Origin: Rhizophagus irregularis
Lineage: Eukaryota > Glomeromycota > Glomeromycetes > Glomerales > Glomeraceae
Direction: 5' to 3'
Length of the DNA: 64,000 nt
NCBI RefSeq assembly: GCF_026210795.1
Contig: NC_089439.1
Span: 3,720,001 to 3,784,000 of the forward strand
Shown piece after piece: positions 10,306 through 20,615 of this stretch. Numbering within the stretch: the stretch's first letter is position 1; every line of letters starts with the position of its first letter. The notes under the pieces are model-generated. The model saw only the letters and a program-made list of their open reading frames with translations, did no database searches and had not been told where the DNA came from. Position numbers and translations under genes: made by a program.

Positions 10306-11345
10306 AGAAAAAAAAAATTTGATTTCTTTATAATTCATGTTAATTCGCATGTGTATAGTTTGGCTTGTGTACCGTAAACGGTTGGCTATAGTATCCGGGT
10401 GTCATATACTGTAAATTAAAGCTTCTGGAGGTGGATACTTTGTATTGGGTACAAGACTAAATTTGCTTTATGATCGAAATGTTATTTTCCAATTTAGAAA
10501 GACAATTTAATTATAAATTTTATACTTTTCCCATTTGTATAACCTAAACACGTCTTAAAGAATAAAGAAACCTTAGCTTTTTTTGTTTTACATATTTTAT
10601 TTTCTTAGCTTTTTTAGTAGACTTTGATACAAATGAAATATGATTATGAAAATGAATTTAATTGAATATTAATACTAACAATTTTAACAAGTACTAGAGT
10701 TTAATAATGATAATGTTTGTTTTCGTAATAAATTTTATCCCCATAAATACAAAGTATAATAATACAAATTAAGCGAAAATATTTTTACGGTCTTCATGCA
10801 TAGTGCCAGTCTTACTTATACTTTGGGGTACTATAATTTGTACAAGCAAGCATCTTTTCAGAAATAATGCCCTATAAAAAAAATTGGTCAAACACTGTTC
10901 GGTTTTTTGTTCGGAAAATTGACCCCGTTCCGAACATTTACTTGACATTTATTGGACAATTATCATGATATTGTACATTTTTTATGTGGTTGAAAATTCT
11001 CAATTTCTGCATCTTCAGTTAACAATTATTGTATAATAATGTGCGAGTGTTCGGAAAATTGACCCCATTCCGAATATCTATCAGACAAACATTTTTTATA
11101 GGGATGATAATAATTTTGAGACATAATGAAGTTTGTCAAACTTGTAATTATTATTAATATAATCCTTTTGCATATACTCATTCCCATTTTAAATTTGAAG
11201 TATGAATTTTCGAAAATTTTAATAGTATTATAGTAAGCTGCGTAATTACACCTCGAAAAACAAAATGATGTAGAGGAAGGTCGAAATAGTAGCAATACAA
11301 AAGTGTTTTAAGAAATATTTGCGTATTGTAACATAAGATTTTTTA
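10306..11345 (-). repeat. Arm of a second inverted duplication (partner 18530-19600)
   Basis: Read on the minus strand, this segment follows 18530-19600 nearly base for base, including GTTCTTCCTCTAC-type and AAGCAAGCATCTTTTC text. Each arm has a private miniature element: 10870-11103 here and 18956-19176 in the partner. No gene is visible. Confidence 0.7.
10870..11103. mobile_element. Miniature element with CCCTATAAAAAAAATTGG ends
   Basis: The left end reads CCCTATAAAAAAAATTGGTC and the right end, reverse complemented, CCCTATAAAAAATGTTTGTC. Subterminal GTTCGGAAAATTGACCCC is repeated in both halves. The partner arm near 18815 reads CAGAAATAATCATGATTAAT without the element, so this is a filled site. 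Its first 11 bases equal those of the foldback family. Confidence 0.75.
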
Positions 11346-11395
11346 AATAAAAAATGGAATAATGGATTTATTTATAAAATATGGGACCCGTTCAC

Positions 11396-11482
11396 ATTAC
11401 CGACAATCATTTTATCGACAAGTACACTTTACCGACAGGTACATTTTACCGACACATTTTACCAACACTCATTTTACCATCA
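11396..11482. repeat. Iteron array of CCGACA/TACCGACA motifs
   Basis: Six units of a TTTACCGACA-like repeat are spaced 16-18 bases apart. It is the reverse orientation of the GTCGG iterons elsewhere and is probably a transposon end whose partner was not found. Confidence 0.5.
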
Positions 11483-12175
11483 ACACTTACAGTATTTATT
11501 ACTATTTCACTACCCCGGCCACTTCAGTTATGAAAATCAAAATACATATTTATATAAAAGAATTTACAAAAAAAAATTTCAATAACTAAATTACAAAAAA
11601 TTACGTCATTAATATGTAAATCAAAAACTATTTACTCTTATTTTTATACATATTTGATAAGCAGAAATGTTTAAAATTTCAGGTATTACATCATTATATA
11701 TAAATTATGTTTAATATAATAAAATATTTTTTAAAAAATTTACTTTTACTTAAAATTGTTCTTAATAATTTTCTTAATTTGCTTTTTTTGTAAGCATTCT
11801 AGAGTATTTCAAAATGCTAATTGAATATATAAATAATAGGGTTTAAAATTTGTGCGCACCCCCATGGATATATTATATATAAAAGTCAAAAATGACATTC
11901 TAAACCCTTTATGGCTCATTAAGTAAAGTTGTAGAATAGGCAAAATTACGCATAGTAAATAAATTTTTAAGGCTCTATAATATGTACGTGAGAGTTGCGG
12001 CATGAATATTTAAAAAAATCGGGATTTTACTAAAATCACGTGACAATTAATGATCGACAAATTTACTATATAAAAATTACCAAAAATGGAGGGTGCGCAC
12101 ATGCGCGGGTGCGCACAAATTTTATTTCCTAAATAAATAATTATTTCAATATTACTTTATTTTAAAATAGATCTT
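11483..12175. other. Gene-free stretch
   Basis: A+T-rich sequence with two short GTGCGCAC-type motifs near 11852 and 12090 (GGGTGCGCAC). I see no credible coding frame, RNA gene or complete element. Confidence 0.4.
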
Positions 12176-12295
12176 TACTGGGGGTGATCATCACCGTTGG
12201 CCAGAATTATCAATTTTTACCGGCACTATATTTTTTTAATGCTGGTCGATCATCATAATTTCAGTCACCGGTGATCATCACCCCCGGTGGTAGTT
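12176..12295. mobile_element. Short TIR element, second copy
   Basis: This is the reverse-oriented relative of 3725-3845, with GGGGGTGATCATCACCG and CACCGGTGATCATCACCCCC ends. It lies at a different site of the duplicated block, so it was inserted independently. Confidence 0.65.
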
Positions 12296-13079
12296 AGAAA
12301 AATTCTACAAAATAATATATTGTCGGCGGTAATGTGAACCAGTCACGTACACCAAGGTTTCCATAGTGGAAACTATACCACTTCGACCAGTGGAATACAT
12401 ATGTTCGAATTTCGGAATTAAATTAAACAGGAATTTCCTAAATAACGTGCGAAGGTTTCAAATAAATTATAGAATAGCGATAGCGGTATGTAAGTTAGTA
12501 AATTATTTTCGTCAATATAATTATTTTTTAACTACGTGAAAATTATTGACAAATAGACTGAAAGTGATGAATAATTTAATTACAGATTTATACTACAAAA
12601 TTTATAATTTCATATGAATTTTAAAAAATATTGAAAAAATTGTACGAATTTAATAAATAATAGCAGCAAATTTATATTGTACAATTTCTGTTTATTAAAT
12701 GTAACAAATCTTACAATAATTGTACATTTGATTTTTTATAAAAAAATAAAATTTGATTCAACTACACGAATACTGAATGAAAATTGGACAATGATTACAA
12801 TTTAAAGTTTTCGAAAATAAAGAACAATTCATATTTCAAAAAAAAAAAACTCAGTATATTTAAGAGATTAATTTTTTGATATAACTTCATCAATTTAAGC
12901 CTCAAAAAGATGCTTGCTTGTAATAATTTATACGTTCAGTTTTAACAGCCAAGAAAGCAAGCCAAGAATAGTAAGAAGAAATAATAACATTAATAAATAT
13001 GAAGAAGAAATATTCATCATGGTATGATTTTTTAAGAATAATACTAATCAAAATCAAAATCGATATGATATCTGGAAAA

Positions 13080-13259
13080 TTAACCTTCGCATATACCAGT
13101 AGTACAAAAGCAAGTTTTGGGTTTTATTAAACAACAACATTTTTCGGGTAGCTTACATTTTCCTTCACAACCATCATCAGCGAGAGTTGTTTTAATATTA
13201 ATAGTACAAAATATGAGAAGAGTGAGATAAATAAATAAAATTAAATGTCTCGGATTCAT
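13080..13259 (-). CDS. Small secreted cysteine-rich peptide, family copy 2
   Basis: A 59-residue product on the left arm of the palindrome. Residues 1-27 are the shared signal peptide (MNPRHLI start, likely cut after TLA). The mature part keeps eight cysteines spaced C-X3-C-X5-CCC-X6-C-X-C-X4-C. Between the CCC block and the next cysteine it has LIKPKT where its nearest relatives have MGGPRR or MGGSTT, so this loop differs completely while the signal peptide differs by one residue. The stop is a TAA next to a TTTTCCAGATATCATATCG flank shared with the copy at 15238. The function is unknown; an extracellular disulfide-rich peptide is inferred. Confidence 0.75.
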   Translation of the reverse strand: MNPRHLILFIYLTLLIFCTINIKTTLADDGCEGKCKLPEKCCCLIKPKTCFCTTGICEG

Positions 13260-13381
13260 GGTGAAATTGAGTTAAATGTGTAATTATTATGAAGAGATGT
13301 GAGAGATGTGTTGTTATTAAAATTGATTGTACGGGGAGAACTAATAGTTATGAAAAATCAAAAGGTGCAAAAGAGAGACCA

Positions 13382-13388
13382 TTTTATA
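13382..13388 (-). promoter_or_regulatory. Likely TATA box of the 13259 gene
   Basis: TATAAAA on the minus strand about 125 bases before the start codon, inside the same GCGATAGATATAAAATGG context as the 3066 and 15238 genes. Confidence 0.5.
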
Positions 13389-13741
13389 TCTATCGCGTAG
13401 GTAAATCAATTTCACAATCAACCATTGGAACAACCATAATAAGACTATCCGATGTTACACAAATTAGCAATAGAAATTAAGTCGGTATCTGACCTTACCC
13501 CTTACTGATACTTTTTTTTTATTATTATTACGAAGTTTCACGCCGATCTTAAATGGGTAAAATATCCAATTCGGTAACCCTTTAAATTGAAGATAATTCA
13601 TTAGATGATAAAATTTTCATTTCGTGAACTTGCTATGCACTTTAGATTCCATTTATTAATAATCATATGTGAAAGATCGAAATATAATAAGTTGATCCCG
13701 TATTTCACATTCCGTAAAATTCACGGAATTAATAGTCTTTA

Positions 13742-13899
13742 CCCTATAAAATGAAATGTGTCCAAAAAAGCACCATTTTGTCCGATTTATGTCTTATTAC
13801 AAAAAAAAACAAAAATTAAACAAATGGTGCTTTTTTAGATATTTTATTACACATGAGCACAAATATTAAACAAATTTAACTCATTTCGTTTTTATAGGG
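13742..13899. mobile_element. CCCTATAAAAACG foldback element, copy in palindrome centre
   Basis: Its ends are CCCTATAAAATGAAATG and CATTTCGTTTTTATAGGG. It interrupts the upstream flank between TCTTTA and TGATCGTATCGAATTT, which are closer together in the 2425-2695 copy. TTACCC occurs on both sides and may be a target duplication. Confidence 0.65.
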
Positions 13900-14239
13900 T
13901 TACCCCTGATCGTATCGAATTTTTATGAAAGTGGACACAGGCCAATTTGTCTGGTTAATTTCACCAACAATTACTGCCGATTCTTAAAGAAATAAATTAT
14001 ATTTGTGTTCATGTGTAAAAACGTCTAAAAAAACACCATTGTGTCCGATTTATGTCTTATTATTATAAAAAAACAAAATGGTGCATTTATTACACGTGAG
14101 CACAAATATAAACAATCAAAAAAATTTGAGGCTATGTACTGCATATATTAAATTAGATAACGTTAAAAAAGAGAAATAAATTTATTATAAGAAAGGTGCA
14201 ATTATATTTATTTATTTATTTATTTAAAAAAAAACCTGC

Positions 14240-14424
14240 CCCTATAAAAACGAAATGAGTTAAATTAGTTTAATATTTGTGCTCATGTGTAATAAAATAT
14301 CTAAAAAGCACCATTTTGTTTAATTTTGTTTTTTTGTAATAAGACATAAATCGGACAAAATGGTGCTTTTTTGGACGTTTTTTATACATAAACACAAATT
14401 TAACACATTTCATTTTTATTAGGG
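14240..14424. mobile_element. CCCTATAAAAACG foldback element at the palindrome axis
   Basis: A well-formed copy with complementary arms, next to the axis (about 14248) between the two head-to-head peptide genes. Immediately after it comes an iteron end (GTCGGTGAAATTAACCAGAC at about 14460). Confidence 0.7.
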
Positions 14425-15108
14425 CTGAGTTTGTCGATGGAAAAGATTGTCGGTGAAGTAGTTGTCGGTGAAATTAACCAGACCCTGACCTTGCCCATTA
14501 TTGTGTCCGACATATTTTCACGATCGAAAAATTTTTGTTTATGTACTATATGGTTGTTTCCTGAATTAATGTAACCTTATCGGCAAAATCTTTGGGTGTC
14601 CGAAGCGTTAGCGAAGGACTATTTACTGTACAGAACTAGCAAAATTTAGTTTAACCCGCTCTACAAAAAATTTTATCCGTTATTTCTGTAAAAACTCGGA
14701 TCCATTCACGGAAAATGTAAATAATTCGATAATTTCCGTGATATAAGCACATTTCATTTTTATAGGGATAAAGATTATTAATTCCGTGAATTTTACGGAA
14801 TGTGAAATACGGGATCAACTTATTATATTATTTCGATCTTCGTGATTCATATGATTAATCATTAAGTGCACGAAATGAAAATTTTATCTTCTAATAAATT
14901 ATCTTCAATTTGAAGGGTTACCGGATTGGATATTTTTACCCATTTAAGATCGGCGTGAAACTTCGTAATAATAATAAAAAAAAAGTATCAGTAAGGGGCA
15001 AGGTCAGATACCGACTTAATTTCTATTGCTAATTTGTGTAAACATCGGACAGTCTTATTATGGTTGTTCCAATGGTTGATTGTGAAATTGATTTACCTAC
15101 GCGATAGA

Positions 15109-15115
15109 TATAAAA
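15109..15115 (+). promoter_or_regulatory. Likely TATA box of the 15238 gene
   Basis: TATAAAA about 125 bases before the start codon, in the same context as for the 3066 gene. Confidence 0.5.
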
Positions 15116-15237
15116 TGGTCTCTCTTTTGCACCTTTTGATTTTTCATAACTATTAGTTCTCCCCGTACAATCAATTTTAATAACAACACATCTCTCACAT
15201 CTCTTCATAATAATTACACATTTAACTCAATTTCACC

Positions 15238-15414
15238 ATGAATCCGAGACATTTAATTTTATTTATTTATCTCACTCTTCTCATAGTTTGTACTATTAAT
15301 ATTAAAACAACTCTCGCTGATGATTGTGATGGAAAATGTAAGCTACCCGAAAGATGTTGTTGTATGGGAGGCTCCACAACTTGCTTTTGTACTACTAGTA
15401 TATGCGAAAATTAA
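15238..15414 (+). CDS. Small secreted cysteine-rich peptide, family copy 3
   Basis: A 58-residue product with the shared signal peptide (residues 1-27) and eight mature cysteines spaced C-X3-C-X5-CCC-X6-C-X-C-X4-C. The first 29 codons are identical to the copy at 3066, whereas the mature part has one codon lost before the first cysteine, one gained before the last, and several replacements clustered between cysteines. It is transcribed away from copy 2, sharing the intervening palindrome centre of about 2 kb as promoter region. The function is unknown; its secretion is inferred from the signal peptide. Confidence 0.75.
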   Translation: MNPRHLILFIYLTLLIVCTINIKTTLADDCDGKCKLPERCCCMGGSTTCFCTTSICEN

Positions 15415-16080
15415 TTTTCCAGATATCATATCGATTTGATTTTGATTAGTATTCTTCTTAAAAAATCATACCATGATGAATATTTCTTCTTCATATTTAT
15501 TAATGTTATTATTTCTTCTTACTATTCTTGGCTTGCTTTCTTGGCTTGCTTGTGTAGTTAAAACGTATAAATTATACAAGCAAGCATCTTTTTGAGGCTT
15601 AAATTGATGAAGTTATATCAAAAAATTAATCCCTTAAATATACTGAGTTTTTTTTTTGAAATATGAATTGTTCTTTATTTTCGAAAACTTTAAATTGTAA
15701 TTATTGTCCAATTTTCATTCAGTATTTTTTATAAAAAATCAAATGTACAATTATTGTAAGATTTATTACATTTAATAAACAGAAATTGTGCAATTTTTCA
15801 AATATTTAAATTTGTAGCTATTATTTATTAGATTCGTACAATTTTTCCAATATATTTTTTTTAAATTATATGAATTTATAAATTTTATAGTATAAATCTG
15901 CAATTAAATTATTCATCACTTCAGTTTCAGTCTACTTTTTGTCAATAATTTTCATGTAGTTAAAAAAATAATTATATTGACGAAAATAATTTACTAACTA
16001 ACTTACATACCGCTATCGCTATTCTATAATTTATTTGAAAACCTTCGCACGTTATTTAGGAAATTCCTGTTTATTTACTT

Positions 16081-17904
16081 TTGCAGAAACTTTTAAAATC
16101 GAAACCGCATCGTGACCAAGTCGAAATTATATCATAAACCTTATAACCAAGGTTTGGTCATGATATGGTCTCACATCTTTACAATAAGTTCAGGTCAATC
16201 GTATGTATAAAGTTGACGCGTATAGATCGACATCTGATTTAACTGGGTCGTACAAAAATAAGTATAAAGTTATGTTAAATCTATTATTATTCTAATCTAT
16301 AAATAAAGTTATATTCTATTAATATAAATTAATCTATAAATGTAAAATGTCTTATTAACTCTATGAATAATATTCATTTTTTTAAAGAAGTTGAAATTGT
16401 TCGAAACTTGGGATTCCTGTAGAAGCCATTTCCCTACTAAATAAATAAATTAATTAAAGTTATTAAAACGTTTTTAAAAGAAAGTTTTTGAAGGTGTTTC
16501 AAAAACATACTTGATACTTCCTGTTCTCGGAGCAAGTGTCTACAAAATTGTTAGTTAATGTTTCATGGTCATTCGATCATTCGAGGAACTCTTTCCGCTG
16601 GTCATTCAGTCCAAAAATTTTCAGGACGATAAAAATAATGGAAGGTTCCAAAAGTTAAAAGAAAAAATTTTTTAGCACCGGACAAACATTACCAACTGTT
16701 TATGTATTCCTTTAGGTTCTTTTTGATACTAGCTTGAGGGGAAGTTATTATGTCACAAAAAAATTTTTTGGCTCGCAAAGTTTCGCTTCTAAAAAAAATA
16801 GGTACTTGCTCAAAAAGTTCCAGAGCTTCACTACCTTTGTTAGCTAGTAGTTCGAACAAGATTCTGAAAACATTAGACAAGCGTGGCAAGACAGTACTTC
16901 TTCTTTACTTTAGTTCTTAGCTCTTTGGACTCAGTTTCTTGGGAATATTTTGACTTCCGTCGTCCTTTCGTGGCGCAGCAAAAATTTGAACTCGACCAAA
17001 ATGATTTTCTGAGGAATCAATTAGATTTTTTGGAGATGGCATCATTAGTTTGACATCATTTTTGTCGAAGTCACGTTTAATTATGTAAAAAATTTTTCTG
17101 ACGCTAAATTTTAATGACGTTTACATGATTAACTACAGGAGGAATGCTTCGAAGTTCAACTGGTCGTTCCTGTTTTCGCTTTATATAGAGAGATGAGGTT
17201 ACAGAACTAAGAGGATATTGTTGACCATTCTTAGTAAGCTAATATGCAATTATTCTTGCATAACGCCGTATTAATATTGTATTAATATTGATAATTTAAT
17301 ATTAAATAGCTAAATAATAGCTTTTATAGGGGACTCTTTTTTCTCATTCCATTCCCACACAATATCTATATAGTTATTTATAACCAAATATGATTGGCTA
17401 TAGAAGTATATTAAAGTTTAAGTCTATATCATATATGTAAGTCTAATATTAAATCAGATTAAATTGATTTATTAATCAGTTTCGCCAGATCGATACAATC
17501 AAATTTATTATTTAAAGAGAAATAATTTCGCTTTTTTACATAATCGCTATATTAAAATACAATACGTTGTATTAGTATATTTTATAATTATTAGGATTAG
17601 AAAAGTAAAAATTGTTACTAATATATAATCGGCTTTTATTAAAATGAATTTATTACATAATTTTATTTAATAAATAAATGTGACAAAAAAAAAATAAATA
17701 AAGAAATCGGTAAATCGAAAAAAATATATTAGATTAATTGTTTCGGCTAATTTTCGATGACGCACGTCACGACTTCGAAAAGACTACGAAAAAGCCTGTC
17801 ATCGAAAGTTCCACGAGATAGTCCGACACCACGATCTGATACTAGATCGTTGGGATTTATTGGCGATCACTTAACTGCATGATAACAAATCATGGGTTTC
17901 TATG
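16081..17904. mobile_element. Insertion of about 1.8 kb in block copy 3, unclassified
   Basis: In the copy at 4085-4130 the text CCTGTTTATTTAATTACGAAATTC is continuous. Here it is split between 16080 and 17905, with about 1.82 kb between and TA possibly duplicated. The insert has a higher G+C core at 16600-17180. On the minus strand a 60-odd-codon open stretch (about 17095-16905) and another at 16889-16689 could be decayed coding sequence, but I recognise no domain. Clear terminal repeats were not found, so the class of element is open. Confidence 0.5.
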
Positions 17905-18310
17905 TAATTCCGAAATTCGAACACACGTGTTCCAAAGAAAAACGATTCACTGGTCGAAGTGGTATAGTTTTCATTATGGAAACCTTGGTGTACGTGATTG
18001 AAACTTGTCCAATTTGCATAACATAACATTTCCACAAAAACTGGAAACTTCATTGAAATCTGGCATACACAATGGAAAATTGGACAGGTTTCTGCCAAAT
18101 TTTAATAGTATAAACTTCGTATAAACCATACTATCTCATTAGTAGAGAAGAAATAAAATAAATTCATCCATAAACTTATCATACATGTTCTAAATTGATT
18201 CAAAATTTATGTATTATAAAAAACATCCTTCCCTTGAAATATATTTAATTTCATCATAAATTATAATGTAAATTGAATTTATTTTTTGTGATTTTCTCAA
18301 TGACTAATAA
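17905..18310 (+). repeat. Continuation of duplicated segment after the insertion
   Basis: It matches 4100-4445 and then 1-110 almost continuously (GGTGTACGTGATTGAAAC, AAAACATCCTTCCCTTG). The foldback element seen at 4469-4816 is absent here, giving an empty site. Confidence 0.7.
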
Positions 18311-18529
18311 CCAAAATAATATGAAATCAAAATATATTTTATATATAAGAATTTGGTTCAATTTTGGACTTTCTATTATATGCCAATTTTTTTTTACTGT
18401 GTACAAATTAATTCTTTTAATTAATATCAATTATAGTTTTGAACAAAATATACAAAATATACAATAAAAAATTTTTTTTTTTAAAATATATTAAACAATA
18501 AATAAATAACGAATAAATCCAATTATTCC

Positions 18530-19600
18530 ATTTTTTATTTAAAAAATCTTATGTTACAATACGCAAATATTTCTTAAACACTTTAGTATTACTACTATTT
18601 CGACCTTCCTCTACATCATTTTGTTACCTAGAGATGTAATTACGCAGCTTATTATAATACTATTAAAATTTTCGAAAAAAAAAAAAATTTCATACTTCAA
18701 AAATTAGCTAATTTAAAATGGGAATGAGTATATGCAAAAGGATTATAAATTTATTTTATATTAATAATAATTACAAGTTTGACAAACTTCATTATGTCTC
18801 AAAATTATTAATCATGATTATTTCTGGGAAAGATGCTTGCTTGTACAAATTATACTGGGGGCTAAAGTACCCTAAAGTATAAGTAAGACCGGGTACTATG
18901 CATGAAGACTGTAAAAATATTTTCGCTTAATTTGTATTGTTATACTTTATATTTACGCGATGCAAAGTTATAAATTCGGTTTTCATATCACAATTTGTCA
19001 TTTTTGACCCGGCCGCCTGGATTTTTATTTTAAATTCAAAAATTTTTAACCAATAAAATTTAGCTATCCGATCTATAATAATTTTCATATGTTAAAAGTT
19101 TTAGGTTAAATTATATCATAATTATTATACCAACCCGGCCGGGATATGAAAACCGAATTTATAACTTTGCGTCGCCTAATATGGGGATACTATTACACTT
19201 AAAATTTATTACGAAAACAAACATTATCATTATTATACACCTTATTAAAATTGTTAATATTAATATTCAATTAAATTCATTTTCATAATCATATTTCATT
19301 TGTATCAAAGTCTACTAAAAAAAGCTAAGAAAATAAAATATGTAAAACAAAAAAAGCTAAGATTTTCTTTATTCTTTAAGACGTGTTTAAGTTATATAAA
19401 TGGGAAAAGTATAAAATTTATAATTTAAATTGATCTTTCTAAATTGGAAAATGATCTTTCGATCATAAAGCAAATTTATATCCCCCTCCAGAAGCTTTAA
19501 TTTATGACACCCGGATGCTATAGCTAACCGTTTACGCTACACAAGCCAAGCTATACACATACGAATTAACATGAATTATAAAGAAATCGAACTTTTTTTT
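18530..19600 (+). repeat. Arm of the second inverted duplication (partner 10306-11345)
   Basis: This is the reverse complement of 10306-11345. Corresponding positions sum to about 29,890, so its axis (about 14,945) differs from that of the gene palindrome. It carries its own insertion at 18956-19176. Confidence 0.7.
18956..19176. mobile_element. Miniature element with GATGCAAAGTTATAAATTCG ends
   Basis: The left end CGCGATGCAAAGTTATAAAT and right end, reverse complemented, GGCGACGCAAAGTTATAAAT are extended by GGTTTTCATATC on both sides and CCCGGCCGGG-type subterminal text. The partner arm near 10740 reads TATTTATGGGG without it, showing an empty site. Confidence 0.75.
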
Positions 19601-19663
19601 GCTAAATAATAAGAGGAAATAATAATAACTATAATATATATGTATCAATACATGACATGATTT

Positions 19664-19726
19664 TTAAGAAGAATAATGTAATTTGATCAAATAATAAATA
19701 AATGAAATTAAATGTCTTGGATTCAT
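19664..19726 (-). pseudogene. Gutted cysteine-rich peptide gene
   Basis: On the minus strand the text starts ATGAATCCAAGACATTTAAT, giving MNPRHLISFIY, the family signal-peptide start. It then jumps to the sequence that in the other copies lies after the stop codon (ATTCTTCTTAAAAA). The deletion removes the rest of the signal peptide and all eight cysteines. The 20 remaining codons encode nothing secreted. The upstream side (19727-19860) keeps recognisable promoter-region text, including TTTTGTATCTATCGCGTAAG. Confidence 0.7.
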
Positions 19727-20222
19727 AGTTAAATGCAATTAATATAAAGTAATGAGTTGTTTTTTGAAATTGATTTTCGGGAAGAACTATAGTTATGAAA
19801 AAATCATAAGGTGCAAAAAGGGAGAACCTTTTTGTATCTATCGCGTAAGTAAATCAATTTCAAAATCAATCGTCGGGAACATTAACAGATGTACCTTAGG
19901 CTGAACAAATAGGACTATAATTAGCATTGCCCGAAGATTTTACCCGATATAGGTATGTAGGTTATTTTAATTCAAGATCGCTCGGGAATCAATCGTATAT
20001 TCGATCGTGAAAATATGTTGATCACAATATGGGCAAGGTAATCGAGTTCTTATAATTTTTATTGTTAATTTTAATTTTAGATCGGAATATATAATAAGGA
20101 ACTTTTCTCAATATCATACTTGTATAAGTTATTTACACTTTAAAACTTATTTGATTAAAGTACTTTTTAACTAATTAATAGCTAATTTTAATGTTATTTA
20201 GGCATTCCATAAATTTCTCTTT

Positions 20223-20615
20223 TTCATTAATTATCGCCGTTTTCAAATTAGTGCGACCCCCTGTAAGTCACCCCTCTAAGGAAATCGGTATTCACAAATC
20301 TGGAAAATCCGGATTTTTCCTGTATAACTATGTGAAGAAGGGTCGATTATTGAGATTGCCAGAGGAAATCATAAGAAATTTTCAGTTATTTAAGTAGTTT
20401 CTCTTGAAAATATGGTAGTGTTACGCAAAGTTTTAATCCTTGTTCATAGGAAAACTACTTAAATAATTGAAATTTCTGCATGAATTCCTTCGGAAATCGC
20501 TAATAATCGACCATTCTCTACATAGTTAACCAAGAAAATTCCGGATTTTCCAGATTTGTGAATACTGATTTCCTTAGAGACAGGGGTCGCACTAATTTGA
20601 TAATTAATATCTTTA
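20223..20615. mobile_element. Foldback element with long coding-like arms
   Basis: A relative of 4469-4816. The arms (about 20235-20400 and 20460-20610) are inverted copies, and each reads open for about 60 codons with a similar peptide (a HKSGKSG motif in both). Because the arms are complementary copies, paired frames are expected without selection, so I do not call a gene. The left end keeps ATTATCGCCGTTTTCAAAT; the right end has decayed. Confidence 0.6.

Larger units (their letters stand above)
12420..16080. repeat. Large imperfect palindrome carrying two peptide genes head to head
   Basis: The left arm (about 12420-13740) is the inverted copy of the right arm (about 14760-16080). Matching positions sum to about 28,497 at the outer end, at both genes (13259 + 15238) and at the promoter-proximal ends (13500 + 15000), so spacing is held along 1.3 kb arms. 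The centre (13740-14760) is filled with foldback and iteron elements. The gene blocks at 2393-4465 and here share one ancestor. Confidence 0.75.

Noticed and set aside
13289-13480. 63-codon plus-strand frame
   Set aside because: It crosses the promoter region of the minus-strand peptide gene and is not open in the inverted partner.
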